A stretch of DNA of 64,000 bases, taken from Enterococcus gallinarum NBRC 100675. GTDB lineage: Bacteria; Bacillota; Bacilli; Lactobacillales; Enterococcaceae. The translations under genes were made by a program, and so were the position numbers. The notes beneath the pieces were generated by a model, which worked only from the letters and a program-made list of their open reading frames with translations, searched no databases and was not told where the DNA came from. How positions within the stretch are numbered: position 1 is the first letter of the stretch; every line of letters begins with the position of its first letter. This document shows positions 46,601-60,585 of this stretch, one piece after another. Where the stretch lies: the NCBI RefSeq assembly GCF_001544275.1, contig NZ_BCQE01000004.1, positions 1 to 64,000 on the forward strand. The letters run 5' to 3'.

Positions 46601-47106
46601 CGCATGCCGCGGCCACCCCCGCCTAAGGCTGCTTTAATCATGATTGGATAACCATGGGTTTCAGCAAACAGCAAAACGTCATCAATAGTGTTGACGGGTC
46701 CGTCGGAACCTGGAATGGATTGGATACCAGCCTCGATTGCAGCTGTTTTGGCTTTGATTTTATCGCCAAAGATATCCAGATGGTGTGTCGAAGGTCCAAT
46801 AAAAATCAAGCCTTCTTCTTCACAGCGTTGCGCAAACGCTAAATTCTCGGATAAAAATCCGTAACCGGGATGAATCGCTTCGGCACCGGCCTTTTTCGCG
46901 GTGCGAATAATATCTTCTATGTCCAGATAGGCTTCAATGGGGCGCTTGCCTTTTCCGACAAGATACGCTTCATCCGCTTTAAAACGATGGACTGAATATT
47001 CATCTTCTGCAGCGTAGATACCCACTGTTTTGATGCCCAACTCTGCACACGCACGGAAAACTCGAATCGCGATTTCTCCACGATTAGCGACTAATACTTT
47101 TTTCAT
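43678..47106 (-). CDS. pyc: Pyruvate carboxylase
   Basis: 1142 residues. Anaplerotic enzyme making oxaloacetate from pyruvate and bicarbonate. Biotin carboxylase domain (1-450) with KALGGGGRGMR ATP loop and EVNPRVQVEHT; carboxyltransferase domain (about 530-800) with LLTDTTFRDAHQSLLATR and the metal-site LHTHDTSGN; allosteric linker; C-terminal biotin domain with EAMKME, biotinyl Lys1106. Second of the ATG pair 47109/47106 has better spacing from GGAG. Downstream of ftsW as in Bacillus. Confidence 0.97.
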   Translation of the reverse strand: MKKVLVANRGEIAIRVFRACAELGIKTVGIYAAEDEYSVHRFKADEAYLVGKGKRPIEAYLDIEDIIRTAKKAGAEAIHPGYGFLSENLAFAQRCEEEGLIFIGPSTHHLDIFGDKIKAKTAAIEAGIQSIPGSDGPVNTIDDVLLFAETHGYPIMIKAALGGGGRGMRVAHDEKEAREGYERAKSEAKAAFGSDEVYVEKYISNPKHIEVQILGDSHGNVVHLFERDCSVQRRHQKVVEVAPCVSMNAAQREKICQAAVQLMKHVRYINAGTVEFLVEGDNFYFIEVNPRVQVEHTITEMITNLDIVTTQILIAQGKDLHKEIGIPQQEDIHFEGVAIQCRVTTEDPANNFMPDTGKIDTYRSPGGFGVRLDVGNAYAGAVVTPYFDSLLVKVCTHAATFDQAIQKMMRCLKEFRVRGVKTNILFMRNVVSHPQFRSGEAKTTFIDNTPELFKFPRIRDRGNKTMKYIGEITINGFPGIEKLKKPFYNDPRIPQQIETLPDFVSAKTILDTQGADGVVRWINQQKNVLLTDTTFRDAHQSLLATRVRTQDFKKIAALTEEGIPQLFSSEMWGGATFDVAYRFLTEDPWERLRMFRKKMPNTLLQMLFRGSNAVGYSNYPDNVLEEFIKESAAQGIDVFRIFDSLNWIPQMEKSIQAVRDAGKIAEAAICYTGDINDPTRQKYSIDYYKDMAKELQNLGAHIIAIKDMAGLLKPQAAYRLISELKASIDVPIHLHTHDTSGNGIITYSAATKAGVDIVDVAMSAVSGATSQPSMSSLYYALVNGERCPEINVDNIQQLNHYWEDVRMYYHPFENGLNAPQTEVYKHEMPGGQYSNLQQQAKAVGLGEKWDEIKEVYHEVNMMFGDIVKVTPSSKVVGDMALFMVQNGLSEQDIYDKGETLSFPESVVTFFQGELGQPVGGFPKELQRIILKGRPAFTERPGAFAEPVDFGKVKAELAEKIGYQPKTEEVLSYLMYPQVFLDYRKAYEQFADVKVLDTPTFFNGMRLGETINVELEKGKILIIRLDEIGEPDIEGNRTLFFNLNGQRREILVKDHSIISSVQTKRKAEPTNKEQIGATMSGSVLQVLVKKGDRVAKGQTVLVTEAMKMETAIEARFSGVVEHVYVAEGEAITSGDLLIEIKEK

Positions 47107-47127
47107 CATACCACTCCATTCCATTGA

Positions 47128-48291
47128 TCAATAATTCAAACTATATTGTTTCCTCTTTTCTTCTGCACTGATGTTCAAAATAAAGCCGATACAAATCGAC
47201 AACATTAACAAACTTGATCCTCCTTGACTCAAAAAAGGAAAAGTGATCCCAGTTAACGGAATCAAGCCGGTGATCCCACCTAAATTGATAAAAATCTGTG
47301 ACATAAATAATGTCCCGATCCCAATACACATCATGGAATTAAAGGAATCTCTTGATCGAATTCCAATCAAAAACATTCTTCCTACCATATAAAAGAGAAT
47401 CCCTAACAAAATGATTGAGGGAATCAAGCCAAGTTCTTCCATCACGATTGAAAAAATATAATCGGTATGGGCTTCATTCAAGAAGCCTCGTTTTTGAATA
47501 CTATTTCCTAATCCGCGACCAAATAATCCACCATTGAACATGGCATAGTATCCATTGACCATTTGATGTCCTGTATCAAATTCATCGGCAAAAGGATTGG
47601 TGAAAGCGGCAAATCGATTGTAGATATATTCAGGCAGAAATTTCCCACCTGTCAAATTGACAAAGGTAATCGCCAAAAAACTAAAGAGAACTGTGGCCCC
47701 ACCTAATATCAAGGTATACACATAATTGAGACCGCTAGCTAGTAAAACGACAAAAGCCAGCATAAAAATAATAACAGCGTTCCCGAAATCGGGATAAAAG
47801 GCCAAAATCACCGTATAAGCCAATACGATCGCCATTGGTCTTCTCACAGAACCCCAGAAGTCTTGCTGGATGCCATCTTGTCGATAAGAAAATGTGACCG
47901 ACAAGAACCAAATGATAATAAACTTTAAGTACTCCGCTGGCTGAACAGAGAATCCTGCAATCGAAAGCCAGCCCCATGCACCATTCCTTTTTTGGAAGAA
48001 AAAGGCGGCGATCAAAAGAAAGAAAATAACGATCATGGCAATTTGAACAAATTTCTTATTGCGAAAGACATCAGTTTTCATCTTGTACATGATCGTGATC
48101 ATAATCAAACTTACCACCCAAAAAACGGCTTGATTAATCACATAAGCTGCTGAAGTAGTCGGTGGCTTTGCTGTCATTGCGACATATGAGGTCGAACTGT
48201 AAACCATCATCAAACCAGTTACGCATAAAATAAGGTAAGGTATTAAAATGCTATAGTCTAAAAGGTGTCTTTTTTTAACTTTTTCTGGCAA
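47128..48291 (-). CDS. ftsW: Cell-division SEDS glycosyltransferase FtsW
   Basis: 387 residues, about ten membrane helices. Polymerises septal lipid II with its partner PBP. SEDS motifs: SVQPAEYLKFIIIWFLSV near 116-133, PDFGNAVIIFMLAF near 167, HTDYIFSIVMEELG near 272, and FPFLSQGGSSLL near 355. The pyc and ylaN neighbours favour FtsW rather than RodA. Follows ylaN with 2 nt between. Confidence 0.92.
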   Translation of the reverse strand: MPEKVKKRHLLDYSILIPYLILCVTGLMMVYSSTSYVAMTAKPPTTSAAYVINQAVFWVVSLIMITIMYKMKTDVFRNKKFVQIAMIVIFFLLIAAFFFQKRNGAWGWLSIAGFSVQPAEYLKFIIIWFLSVTFSYRQDGIQQDFWGSVRRPMAIVLAYTVILAFYPDFGNAVIIFMLAFVVLLASGLNYVYTLILGGATVLFSFLAITFVNLTGGKFLPEYIYNRFAAFTNPFADEFDTGHQMVNGYYAMFNGGLFGRGLGNSIQKRGFLNEAHTDYIFSIVMEELGLIPSIILLGILFYMVGRMFLIGIRSRDSFNSMMCIGIGTLFMSQIFINLGGITGLIPLTGITFPFLSQGGSSLLMLSICIGFILNISAEEKRKQYSLNY

Positions 48292-48293
48292 GA

Positions 48294-48593
48294 TTATGCC
48301 TCCTTGCCAATTTCAGTAGATTTTTGTTCTTCATATACTTCGCTATACAATTGATTTAGGTCTTTTTCCAGATCTGCCATCAATTGTTGGCCAGCAGCAT
48401 TGTCTACAATACCCAAGCGTGTTGCGAAAGCGACTTGTCGTGATAAGCCATACATTTGTGTGTCAACGACTTCCTCGAATGCTTTACACTGAGCAATACA
48501 CAAACTATTTTCTTGATTGCGAATCAATCGTTTGATTCGTTCGGCATCCTCTAAAAGCAGATTCAATGCCATTTCTGAATCAATCTGCGCCAT
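48294..48593 (-). CDS. ylaN: YlaN family (UPF0358) protein
   Basis: 99 residues, helical, acidic. Starts MAQIDSEMALNLLLEDAERI with GGGGGA upstream; the family is 90-100 residues. In Bacillus and Staphylococcus YlaN is needed under low iron and interacts with Fur. Here Cys37 and Cys41 (LCIAQC) stand in helix 2. An extended -10 TGCTATAAT lies about 40 nt upstream, so this starts a ylaN-ftsW-pyc transcript. Confidence 0.9.
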   Translation of the reverse strand: MAQIDSEMALNLLLEDAERIKRLIRNQENSLCIAQCKAFEEVVDTQMYGLSRQVAFATRLGIVDNAAGQQLMADLEKDLNQLYSEVYEEQKSTEIGKEA

Positions 48594-48969
48594 TCTGGTC
48601 CCCCCATTTCTTAGTTTCATTATTATAGCATATTCTATACCGATTTGGCACAGTAGGATGTCATAAATTCAGCCGCAAATAACGAACATAAAAATTTTTT
48701 TGCTAACAAAAAAAGCGAATTGGCGACTGATATAAAAAAATGAAGTATTTTCATTCGTTTTTTTCTGTTTTATTTGGTTCCGCTTTGCCTTGTAAAATGT
48801 GAAACATAATCCTGTTGTGAAACAATCTTTACGATTCTCTTAATGAGGAAAAAGATAAAAGATTGATTCAGCAGCCTTTATTGAAAAAAAGAAGTGGAAT
48901 TGTCCACATGTCCTTTTTTCCTTTCGAAAAAAAGAACAGGAAGCGCGCAGCTTCATGTTCTTTTGATTA
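48594..48969. other. Intergenic region between dgkB and ylaN
   Basis: 376 bp. It contains the ylaN promoter (extended -10 near 48629), A+T-rich sequence, and the dgkB terminator. No gene supported. Confidence 0.55.
48927..48965 (-). terminator. dgkB terminator
   Basis: AAGAACATGAAGC / GCTTCCTGTTCTT on the minus strand, then TTTTTTTC. Confidence 0.82.
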
Positions 48970-50004
48970 CTACTGTTTTTGCTTTTCACCGATAAAGCCA
49001 TCACCGTTGATGTCCTCATCTGATAACCGTTCGACTTCTTTGATGAAGCCCTGACTAAGTTCTTCGTAAGATTCCCCAACAACTGCGTCATCTGGAATTT
49101 GATCTAAGTTCGCAAAAAATTCAATATGATTATGCAAGTTGGTAAAGATCATCGGGGCATCGCCGCCGTATTCACCATCTAAATTGATCATCAAACGATC
49201 TTTTGCATCTGGCGCATCGACTTCCAAACGAGACGTTTTTGTATAGATCAAGCGTCGGTCATTGATATGTTTGCCACCGTTCATCATCAATGCAATCAGA
49301 TGAACGATCTCAAAAATATTTGCCGTTTTCACTATGATCAGCGAAAATTTCCCATCGTCAAGTTTCGCATCCGGGGCGATTTGTTCAAAACCTCCCACTG
49401 AATTCGTCAATCCTAGGAAGAACATCGAAGCGCCGCCAATATATTCTCCATCGTCATATTTAAAGTGCATCTTGATTGGTTTGACTCGCGGCAACAATTC
49501 TGCGCCTTTTGCAAGATAAGCCAAATAACCGAACACACTCTTCAACTCTGAAGGAACATCATAGGTCAACTCAGTCAGGTGTCCACCTGCAGCGATATTG
49601 ATAAAATAATCCCGATCAGTTTTTCCAATATCCATTTTGATCGTTTGTTCCTTGAGAATGACTTCTGCCGCAGCCTTCACATCGTTTCTAGGAATCTTCA
49701 ATGCACGAGCATAATCATTGGTTGTTCCGCCTGGGATGATCGCCATTTTGGGGCGCTTTTTTAACGGAGCGATACCATTAACTACCTCATTAATGGTTCC
49801 GTCGCCTCCGGCTGCAACAACCAGATCAAATCCGGCTCTCCCTGCCCTACTCGCTTCATCGCGAGCAGAGAATGGGAGAGCAGTCGTCGCAAAAGCACTG
49901 GCTTCATAACCGGCTTTCTCTAAGACTTCTAATATATCGGCAAGATGTTTACGAATCAGTTCTTTTCCTGATGTTGGATTATAAATGACTCTGGCTCTTT
50001 TCAT
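48970..50004 (-). CDS. dgkB: Diacylglycerol kinase DgkB
   Basis: 344 residues. YNPTSGKE (8-15), VVAAGGDGTINEVVNGIAP near 62-80, IPGGTTNDYARALKIPRND near 92-110 and the C-terminal INLDGEYGGDAP define the soluble DgkB type that phosphorylates diacylglycerol with ATP for phospholipid and lipoteichoic acid recycling. Acidic tail. Downstream of gatCAB by 10 nt, as in Bacillus gatB-yerQ. Confidence 0.93.
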   Translation of the reverse strand: MKRARVIYNPTSGKELIRKHLADILEVLEKAGYEASAFATTALPFSARDEASRAGRAGFDLVVAAGGDGTINEVVNGIAPLKKRPKMAIIPGGTTNDYARALKIPRNDVKAAAEVILKEQTIKMDIGKTDRDYFINIAAGGHLTELTYDVPSELKSVFGYLAYLAKGAELLPRVKPIKMHFKYDDGEYIGGASMFFLGLTNSVGGFEQIAPDAKLDDGKFSLIIVKTANIFEIVHLIALMMNGGKHINDRRLIYTKTSRLEVDAPDAKDRLMINLDGEYGGDAPMIFTNLHNHIEFFANLDQIPDDAVVGESYEELSQGFIKEVERLSDEDINGDGFIGEKQKQ

Positions 50005-50014
50005 ATTCCGCCTC

Positions 50015-51445
50015 TTATCGTTTTGCTAATTCTTCTTGAAGTAATTTGTTCACAACGCCAGGGTTCGCTTGTCCTTTAGTTGCTTTCATGATTTGACCAA
50101 CCAAGAACCCAACTGCCCGGTCTTTTCCGTTCTTGAAGTCATCAACAGATTGTTGATTCTTATCCAAGACTTCATTGATCATTGGTAGTAGTTGTGCTGG
50201 ATCGGATAGTTGGATCAATCCTTTCGCTTTGACAACTTCTTTTGCATCGCCACCATTGGTGATCAATTCTTTAAAGACTTTTTTCGCAATCTTAGAACTG
50301 ATCGTTCCATCAGCAATCAGTTGGATCATTCCTGCAAGATTATCCGGCGTTAATTTGGTTTCTTCTAATTCCAATTTTTCACTGTTCAAGTAGGCCGAAA
50401 CTTCACCCATCAACCAGTTTGATGCTTGTTTTGGCTCTGCCCCAGCATCGATGGTTGCTTCAAAGAAGTCGGACATTTCTTTGGTCAGTGTCAAGACCAT
50501 TGCGTCGTATTCTGGCAATCCAAGTTCGTTGATGTACCGTTGGCGGCGTTTTTGTGGAAGTTCTGGCAATGTTTGCCGTACTCGTTCGATCCATTCGTCA
50601 TCAATAACAAATTTAGGAATATCTGGTTCTGGGAAATAGCGGTAATCAGATGATCCTTCTTTGACCCGCATCAAGATTGTCTTATTAGTGGTTTCATCGA
50701 AACGACGTGTTTCTTGTTGGATCTCACCGCCAGAAAGCAATACTTTTGCTTGGCGTTTTTCTTCGAAAGCCAAGCCTTTTTTGACAAAGGACATAGAGTT
50801 TAGGTTTTTCAATTCGGTTTTGGTACCAAAAGCTTCTTGACCATAAGGACGTAAAGAGATATTGGCATCACAACGCATGGATCCTTCTTCCATCTTCACA
50901 TCAGATACTTCTGTAAATTGGATGATAGAGCGCAAAGCTTCCAAATAAGCATAGGCTTCTTCTGGCGAACGCATATCTGCTTCAGAAACGATCTCGATCA
51001 ACGGCGTGCCCTGACGATTTAAATCCACATAAGAATAGCCGCCGATGCCATGCATATTTTTCCCAGCATCTTCTTCAAGATGAACCCGTTCGATACGGAT
51101 TTTTTTCTTTTTGCCTGCTACTTCGATCTCGATCCAACCATCATGGCCGATTGGTTGGTCAAATTGAGAAATTTGATAGGCTTTCGGATTATCCGGATAG
51201 AAATAGTTTTTGCGGTCGAAATGAGTATCTTTGGAAATTTCACAGTTTAACGCTAGTGCTGCTTTCATCCCAAATTCTAACGCAGCTTTATTCATCACCG
51301 GTAATACCCCTGGATAACCCCAGTCAATCACATTCGTATTGCTATTTGGCTCGGCACCAAAATGTGCTGGCGCCGGTGAAAAGATTTTTGAGTTGGTTTT
51401 TAATTCTACGTGGACTTCAAGCCCAATGACTGTTTCGAAGTTCAT
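50015..51445 (-). CDS. gatB: Asp/Glu-tRNA amidotransferase subunit B
   Basis: 476 residues. Kinase and tRNA-binding subunit of GatCAB. Starts [31 protein letters not shown] near 124 and [13 protein letters not shown] near 196 are the catalytic-cradle motifs; the C-terminal YqeY-like tail (about 330-476) binds tRNA. Overlaps gatA by 4 nt. Confidence 0.97.
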   Translation of the reverse strand: MNFETVIGLEVHVELKTNSKIFSPAPAHFGAEPNSNTNVIDWGYPGVLPVMNKAALEFGMKAALALNCEISKDTHFDRKNYFYPDNPKAYQISQFDQPIGHDGWIEIEVAGKKKKIRIERVHLEEDAGKNMHGIGGYSYVDLNRQGTPLIEIVSEADMRSPEEAYAYLEALRSIIQFTEVSDVKMEEGSMRCDANISLRPYGQEAFGTKTELKNLNSMSFVKKGLAFEEKRQAKVLLSGGEIQQETRRFDETTNKTILMRVKEGSSDYRYFPEPDIPKFVIDDEWIERVRQTLPELPQKRRQRYINELGLPEYDAMVLTLTKEMSDFFEATIDAGAEPKQASNWLMGEVSAYLNSEKLELEETKLTPDNLAGMIQLIADGTISSKIAKKVFKELITNGGDAKEVVKAKGLIQLSDPAQLLPMINEVLDKNQQSVDDFKNGKDRAVGFLVGQIMKATKGQANPGVVNKLLQEELAKR

Positions 51446-52914
51446 GCATTATTCCCTCCTAAAATCACTGGTTTTTTCGTATGAAAATCAGTTGCTTGTT
51501 CAAACGCATAAGCCGCTTGATACATCGTTGCTTCATCAAAATGTTTACCAATGATTTGCAAACCGACTGGTAATCCTTCGGAAAATCCTGCTGGTACAGA
51601 CATACCTGGCAATCCAGCTAAATTAACTGGAATCGTTAAGATATCATTCATGTACATTGTGATTGGATCATTGATGTTTTCACCTAGACCAAAAGCAACG
51701 GTTGGTGATGCAGGACCAATAATCAAATCGTAATCAGCAAATACTTTGTCAAAATCTTGTTTGATCAATGTACGGACTTGTCCAGCCTTTTTGAAGTAAG
51801 CATCATAATATCCAGAACTTAATGAGAATGTCCCTAACATGATTCGGCGTTTTACTTCTTCTCCGAATCCTTCACTACGAGAATTGACATACACATCGTC
51901 TAGATTTTTTACGTTTTCTGAACGGTAGCCATAACGGATTCCGTCAAAACGTTGCAAGTTGGAGCTTGCTTCAGAAGAAGCAATAATATAATAAACGGAA
52001 ACGCCATATTTAGAATGAGGCAAGCTGACTTCTTCGACTGTTGCTCCTAATGCTCGGAATGTTTCTGCCGCTTTCAACACAGCTTCACGGACACCAGGTT
52101 GAATCCCCTCACCCATGTATTCTTTTGGCAGCGCAACTTTCATGCCTTTGATATCGCCAGTTAACCCTGCAGCAAAATCTGGTACTGCTACTCCAGCAGA
52201 AGTGCTGTCTTTGGCGTCAAATCCACTAATGGCAGACAATGCCAGTGCATTATCTTTTACTGAACGAGTCATTGGTCCGATTTGATCCAATGAAGAAGCA
52301 AACGCAATCAGACCAAAACGTGAAACACGACCATATGTTGGTTTCATTCCTACGATTCCATTGAAAGAAGCAGGCTGCCGGATCGAACCACCCGTGTCGC
52401 TCCCTAATGAGACTGGTACTTGCCCAGCAGCTACTGCAGCTGCAGAACCACCAGAAGAACCGCCAGGAACTTTGGTATGATCCCACGCATTCTTTGTTTT
52501 TTTGAAGTAGGAAGTTTCCGTACTTGCTCCCATGGCAAATTCATCCATGTTCAATTTACCGACTGGTATCATGTCTGCTTGGTAGACTTTTTCCATAACA
52601 GTTGCATCATATATTGGTTCAAAGTTAGCCAAGATCTTAGATGCAGCTGTAGTCAGTAGGTCTTTGGTCACGATATTGTCTTTGATCCCGATCGGAATCC
52701 CTGCCAAAACATTGCTTTCAGAAATACCCTTCTCATCAATTGCTTTAGCTAATGCCATCGCGTTTGACTCGTTTAATGTAATAAAAGAATCCACTTTTGG
52801 TTCAGTCGCTTTGATTTGCTCGAATGTCTCTGCTGTCAAATCGACAGCTGAAATTTCTTTGGCAACAAGCATGCCATGGAGCTCTTCCAAACTTTTACTT
52901 ACTAATTCTGTCAT
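51442..52914 (-). CDS. gatA: Asp/Glu-tRNA amidotransferase subunit A
   Basis: 490 residues. Amidase subunit that releases ammonia from glutamine. The Ser-cisSer-Lys triad lies in IGIKDNIV (Lys near 77), [12 protein letters not shown] (near 151) and [14 protein letters not shown] (nucleophile Ser near 177). Starts one base into the gatC stop overlap, so translation is coupled along gatC-gatA-gatB. Confidence 0.97.
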   Translation of the reverse strand: MTELVSKSLEELHGMLVAKEISAVDLTAETFEQIKATEPKVDSFITLNESNAMALAKAIDEKGISESNVLAGIPIGIKDNIVTKDLLTTAASKILANFEPIYDATVMEKVYQADMIPVGKLNMDEFAMGASTETSYFKKTKNAWDHTKVPGGSSGGSAAAVAAGQVPVSLGSDTGGSIRQPASFNGIVGMKPTYGRVSRFGLIAFASSLDQIGPMTRSVKDNALALSAISGFDAKDSTSAGVAVPDFAAGLTGDIKGMKVALPKEYMGEGIQPGVREAVLKAAETFRALGATVEEVSLPHSKYGVSVYYIIASSEASSNLQRFDGIRYGYRSENVKNLDDVYVNSRSEGFGEEVKRRIMLGTFSLSSGYYDAYFKKAGQVRTLIKQDFDKVFADYDLIIGPASPTVAFGLGENINDPITMYMNDILTIPVNLAGLPGMSVPAGFSEGLPVGLQIIGKHFDEATMYQAAYAFEQATDFHTKKPVILGGNNA

Positions 52915-53219
52915 TACGCACCGGCCTCCCCATTATCAATAATTGCTGGTACTTTAATGAAACCATCTTCTGATTCCGGCACATTACGCATCAATTCTTG
53001 TCGGTTCCAGCCTTCTGCTGCAATATCTTCACGCATCACATTGATTGTTTCAGCAACGTTTGATGTAAATGGCACACCTTCTGTGTCTACTTCCTCTAAG
53101 GTTTCTACCATATCAATAATTTTTCCTAGCTGAGAGGTAAACTCATGTAATTCATCATCTGAGAATGATAATTTTGCTAGCTTGGCAACGTGTTTGACTT
53201 GTTCTTCGCTTATCGCCAT
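52914..53219 (-). CDS. gatC: Asp/Glu-tRNA amidotransferase subunit C
   Basis: 101 residues. Starts [19 protein letters not shown] and contains [20 protein letters not shown], the usual GatC helices that clamp GatA to GatB. Strong GAGGAGG site. First gene of the gat operon. Confidence 0.96.
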   Translation of the reverse strand: MAISEEQVKHVAKLAKLSFSDDELHEFTSQLGKIIDMVETLEEVDTEGVPFTSNVAETINVMREDIAAEGWNRQELMRNVPESEDGFIKVPAIIDNGEAGA

Positions 53220-53324
53220 AAAATCCTCCTCTTTCTCGCATCCATAAAAATACGTTTACGTTTTTCCAATGTATTGTATCACTTTTCCAGCAAATCATGA
53301 AATACATTTTGAAAATTATCATAC

Positions 53325-56454
<3,130 letters not shown>

Positions 56455-58695
56455 TTATAGTTTTTCAATCGGAGCAAACGCAGCAAGTAGCCGTTTTACT
56501 CCTTGTTGGGGAAAAGCAACGTCCAATTCAAGATCCTGGGCAGCTCCAGTCGTTCGAACGATCGTGCCGACGCCCCATTTTTTATGGTTGACTTTTTCGC
56601 CCACTTGCCATTGGTTGCCAGCTGCCGTCGTAGTTTGTTTCGACGAAACAGTGGACTGACGAGGTTGGGTATATGTTGGTTTGAAAACTTTTGGCTGAAA
56701 GGAAGCAGTTGCCCCTTTCGGCTGAGTTCTTTCTCCCAGTGACTGCAGGAGATCTTGTTCAATCTCTTCCACAAACCGAGAAGGACGATTGTATTGAGTG
56801 CGTCCATACAATGTACGAGAAAATGCATTAGTCAAGAATAGCTCTTCTTCTGCACGAGTAATCCCCACATAAGCCAACCGTCGTTCTTCTTCCAGCTCGC
56901 TTTCTTCCATCAATGCTCGAGATAACGGGAAGATGTTCTCTTCTAGTCCAATCAAAAAGACCACAGGAAATTCCAACCCTTTTGCCGCATGCAATGTCAT
57001 TAATGTCACTTGACTGCTTTCTTCTTCATAGGAATCAACATCGGAAAGTAAAGCGAGGTCATTGAGGAAGACAGTCAATTTTTCTTCTGGCGCATCGGCA
57101 TCATCTTCATTTTGTGCCTCAAAGCGTTTGTCAAATTCTTGGGTCACTGTTAAGAATTCTTCCAAGTTCTCCAGTCGGGATTGTGATTCCAGATTGTTCT
57201 GATTGATCAAATCTTGTTTATATCCTGTTTTATCCAAAATTTCTTTTGTCAGTTCGGTCACTGATAGATAAGGAATCATTTGGGCAAACTGGTCCATCAT
57301 CATGCCAAAGCTGCCAAGTTCTTTCCCAGCTTTTCCTGAGATATTGGCTAAATCGACGTTCATCGCGGCTTCTAACAATGACCATTCATGAAGCGAGGCA
57401 AACTCACGAAGTTTTTCGACAGAAGTCGCCCCGATACCACGTTTAGGCACATTGATGATCCGTTCCAAACTTAGAGAATCGCTTGGGTTAGCAATTGCCG
57501 ACAGATAAGCCAAGATATCACGGATCTCTTTTCGATCATAGAATTTGCGTCCGCCCACCATAGTATAAGGGACATTTGCTTTCAACAGCATTTCTTCAAT
57601 CACCCGGGATTGAGCATTGGTCCGATACAAAACAGCAAAATCGCCAAATTTACGTCCTTTCTCTGCAATTTGTTTTTGCATCTCACTGACGATAAAGCGA
57701 GCTTCATCTCGTTCACTGTCACCGCGATAGTAAGTGATTTTTTCACCGGTTCTATTTTCAGTCCACAAATTTTTGTCTGGACGGTTGCGGTTGTTTTTGA
57801 TGACTTGATTCGCAGCATTCAAAATCGTCTGAGTTGAGCGGTAATTTTGTTCCAACAAAATTACTGCTGTATCGGGATAATCTTTTTCAAAGTCTAAAAT
57901 ATTTTGCATGTTGGCACCTCGCCAACCATAGATACTTTGATCTGCATCCCCTACGACACAAAGATTTTTGAAGCGAGCCGCTAATAAATTAACAAGAGTA
58001 TATTGGGCGTGATTCGTATCTTGGTATTCATCCACATGGATATAGTGAAATTTTCGTTGATAGAACTGCAACGCATCTTCATTTTCCTTAAATAAGCGAA
58101 TGGTATTCATGATCAAATCATCAAAATCCATGCACTGATTGTTTCGTAATTCCTTTTGATACAATGCATAACAACGGCCTACGATCTGTTCAAACAAGCT
58201 CCCTTGTTGATTTTCATAATCTGCCGGTGTCAACAATTCATTTTTGGCATTGGAGATCGCTCCTAAAATGGAACGTGGATCATATTTTTTTGGATCGATA
58301 TTTAACTCTTTTAAGACTCGTTTCATCAAAGTGTTTTGTTCAGAAGTATCAATGATCGTAAAGTTTCTAGAGTAACCGATCTGATCAACATCTCTTCGTA
58401 AAATCCGGACACACATCGAGTGAAATGTAGAGACCCAAACATCTTCTCCCCCAGATCCAAGAAGCTGATTCACCCGTTCTTTCATTTCTCTAGCCGCCTT
58501 ATTCGTAAAGGTAATGGCTAGAATATTCCAAGGATTGACATTTTTTTCTTCAATCAAATAAGCAATCCGATGGGTTAAGACCCGCGTTTTGCCACTACCG
58601 GCTCCGGCCATTAACAACAGAGGTCCTTCTGTATGCATCACGGCCTCTTTTTGCCGGGGATTCATATTCGCAAGTAATTCATTTTTGGATGACAT
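56455..58695 (-). CDS. pcrA: ATP-dependent DNA helicase PcrA
   Basis: 746 residues. SF1A helicase of UvrD type. Motif [12 protein letters not shown] near 32-42, Q motif NPRQKEAV, motif [11 protein letters not shown] near 222, motif [17 protein letters not shown] near 249, motif [14 protein letters not shown] near 607. C-terminal Tudor-like region (about 690-746) binds RNA polymerase. Start 58695 ([15 protein letters not shown]) fits the family; a start 12 nt earlier sits on the AAGG site. Confidence 0.97.
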   Translation of the reverse strand: MSSKNELLANMNPRQKEAVMHTEGPLLLMAGAGSGKTRVLTHRIAYLIEEKNVNPWNILAITFTNKAAREMKERVNQLLGSGGEDVWVSTFHSMCVRILRRDVDQIGYSRNFTIIDTSEQNTLMKRVLKELNIDPKKYDPRSILGAISNAKNELLTPADYENQQGSLFEQIVGRCYALYQKELRNNQCMDFDDLIMNTIRLFKENEDALQFYQRKFHYIHVDEYQDTNHAQYTLVNLLAARFKNLCVVGDADQSIYGWRGANMQNILDFEKDYPDTAVILLEQNYRSTQTILNAANQVIKNNRNRPDKNLWTENRTGEKITYYRGDSERDEARFIVSEMQKQIAEKGRKFGDFAVLYRTNAQSRVIEEMLLKANVPYTMVGGRKFYDRKEIRDILAYLSAIANPSDSLSLERIINVPKRGIGATSVEKLREFASLHEWSLLEAAMNVDLANISGKAGKELGSFGMMMDQFAQMIPYLSVTELTKEILDKTGYKQDLINQNNLESQSRLENLEEFLTVTQEFDKRFEAQNEDDADAPEEKLTVFLNDLALLSDVDSYEEESSQVTLMTLHAAKGLEFPVVFLIGLEENIFPLSRALMEESELEEERRLAYVGITRAEEELFLTNAFSRTLYGRTQYNRPSRFVEEIEQDLLQSLGERTQPKGATASFQPKVFKPTYTQPRQSTVSSKQTTTAAGNQWQVGEKVNHKKWGVGTIVRTTGAAQDLELDVAFPQQGVKRLLAAFAPIEKL

Positions 58696-58865
58696 GGTTT
58701 TAACCATCCTTTCTTTCTCAATCCATTCAATTATAGCATTATCCGATTGTAGGGAAAACCGAACGCCTTGAAAAGTTACTAAATTTTTCTTTTTTGTCCT
58801 TCAAAAAAATTCCTTGTTATCTATTCAAAAAAGGGCTAAATTAAATAAGGAAAGTGAGGAGTTTG

Positions 58866-60410
58866 ATGAAGAAACATGAAATCCATTATTTAGATACAAC
58901 CCGCCTGGCCTTTATAGGCAAAGGAATCTTGGTAGGAGCATTTGTGGGGATCGTGGTTAGTTTGTTTCGCCTGGCGATTGAATGGATAGGCGAAAAAGTT
59001 GCTGCTGTCTATCGACACCTTGCTGATCATCCAGATCAGATCATACTGTGGGTAATTCTCTCTATCATCACTGCAATTATTGTGATCCTTTTAGTAAAAT
59101 CAGAACCTCAAATCAAAGGCAGCGGTATTCCTCAAGTTGAAGGGAAGTTAAGTGGCGAGATCGATTATAATTGGTTCTCTGTCCTTTGGAAAAAGTTTAT
59201 CGGGGGCATTTTATCCGTCGGATCGGGTCTTTTTTTGGGGCGGGAAGGTCCTTCGATTCAACTAGGTGCTGCTGTCGGACAAGGTTTAAGTCAGTTCTTC
59301 AAGGCCCCAAAGTCAGAAGAAAAAATATTGATTTCCAGTGGTGCCAGTGCAGGATTGTCGGCGGCTTTCAATGCACCGATTGCCGGTTTGCTGTTCATTT
59401 TAGAAGAGATCCACCATTCCTTTTCACCTCTTGTATGGCTGACATCTTTTGCTTCAGTGATTACCGCTAACTTTGTCTCTTTAAATTTTTTTGGATTGAA
59501 ACCTGTCCTTTACCAAGGAAAGATCAATGACTTGCCTTTGAAATATTACGGTGCTTTAGTCATCTTAGGGATCTTACTAGGGATCTTAGGACGATTTTAC
59601 CAGTGGACATTGCTGTCTTTGCCTAAATGGTATGGAAAACTACCCATTTCCTCTGACTGGTATGGATTGATTCCTTTTGTGTTGATTATTCCAATTGGTC
59701 TATTTTTACCAGACTATTTAGGCGGCGGGAATCAAATTATCTTGACTTTAGGAGAAACCGGGGCTCCCCTGTTGTTTTTGGTCATGTTGCTGATTTTGCG
59801 TTACTGTTTTTCCATGATTTCATATGGAGCTGGACTGCCTGGGGGGATTTTCCTACCGATCTTAACATTAGGTGCGCTGATTGGTGCGATCTTTGGTACT
59901 TTCTTGGCACAGTCGATCGGTCTGGATCCTATTTATATCAAGAATTTCGTGATCGTAGCAATGGCTGGTTATTTTACAGCGATTGGTAAGGCTCCTTTAA
60001 CTGCTATTATTTTAGTAACAGAGATGGTTGGATCAATCAATCACCTGATGCCGTTAGGACTAGTTAGTTTAGTAGCTTATATCGTGGTCGATGGTCTTGG
60101 TGGTCATCCTATTTATGAGTCTCTCCTTGAAAAGATGCATAAAGAACCCGCTGTGAATATCCGAGGAACTAAAACAGTGATCGAGTATCCGGTAACCGCA
60201 GAAAGTTCATTTGATGGGATGGCCGTTCGTGACTTTCCTTGGCCAGAAAACATGTTGCTGATTTCCATTCGTCGTGGCGAAAATGAAATTTTGACCCGTG
60301 GAGATACGATCATGAAAGTTGGTGATGCACTTTTGATCTTAACGGATTCGAATAGTGTTTCGGAAGTGAAGAAAAAAATCAGCTATTTAGCTGATGGCCC
60401 TCTGACTTAA
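58866..60410 (+). CDS. ClC chloride channel/antiporter with RCK-C domain
   Basis: 514 residues. Ten or more membrane helices with GSGIPQVEG (chloride site), GREGPSIQLGAAVGQG (gating Glu) and GGIFLPILTLGALIG. The position equal to the E. coli internal proton Glu cannot be judged by eye. A C-terminal TrkA-C/RCK-C domain (about 440-510), common in Gram-positive ClC proteins, follows. Start 58866 follows GAGGAG; a GTG 12 nt earlier is also possible. Single gene between divergent pcrA and a terminator. Confidence 0.9.
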   Translation: MKKHEIHYLDTTRLAFIGKGILVGAFVGIVVSLFRLAIEWIGEKVAAVYRHLADHPDQIILWVILSIITAIIVILLVKSEPQIKGSGIPQVEGKLSGEIDYNWFSVLWKKFIGGILSVGSGLFLGREGPSIQLGAAVGQGLSQFFKAPKSEEKILISSGASAGLSAAFNAPIAGLLFILEEIHHSFSPLVWLTSFASVITANFVSLNFFGLKPVLYQGKINDLPLKYYGALVILGILLGILGRFYQWTLLSLPKWYGKLPISSDWYGLIPFVLIIPIGLFLPDYLGGGNQIILTLGETGAPLLFLVMLLILRYCFSMISYGAGLPGGIFLPILTLGALIGAIFGTFLAQSIGLDPIYIKNFVIVAMAGYFTAIGKAPLTAIILVTEMVGSINHLMPLGLVSLVAYIVVDGLGGHPIYESLLEKMHKEPAVNIRGTKTVIEYPVTAESSFDGMAVRDFPWPENMLLISIRRGENEILTRGDTIMKVGDALLILTDSNSVSEVKKKISYLADGPLT

Positions 60411-60463
60411 ACATTGGCTGCCAAATTGTCATCAACATCCTCCTGTCTCTATTTGTCGATCAG

Positions 60464-60522
60464 AAAAAAATCGAAGGAGCAAAGCTACAGACACATGTTC
60501 TGCAGCTTTGCTCCTTCTTTTA
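60464..60522. terminator. Bidirectional terminator of clc and amylase genes
   Basis: GAAGGAGCAAAGCTACAG / CTGCAGCTTTGCTCCTTC around a short loop, with A tract left and T tract right. Confidence 0.92.
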
Positions 60523-60585
60523 TTGCCATACAATCGCTGTCGTATATTATTGCCAAACTGTTCTTTCTAAAATTAGCTTCTAGAA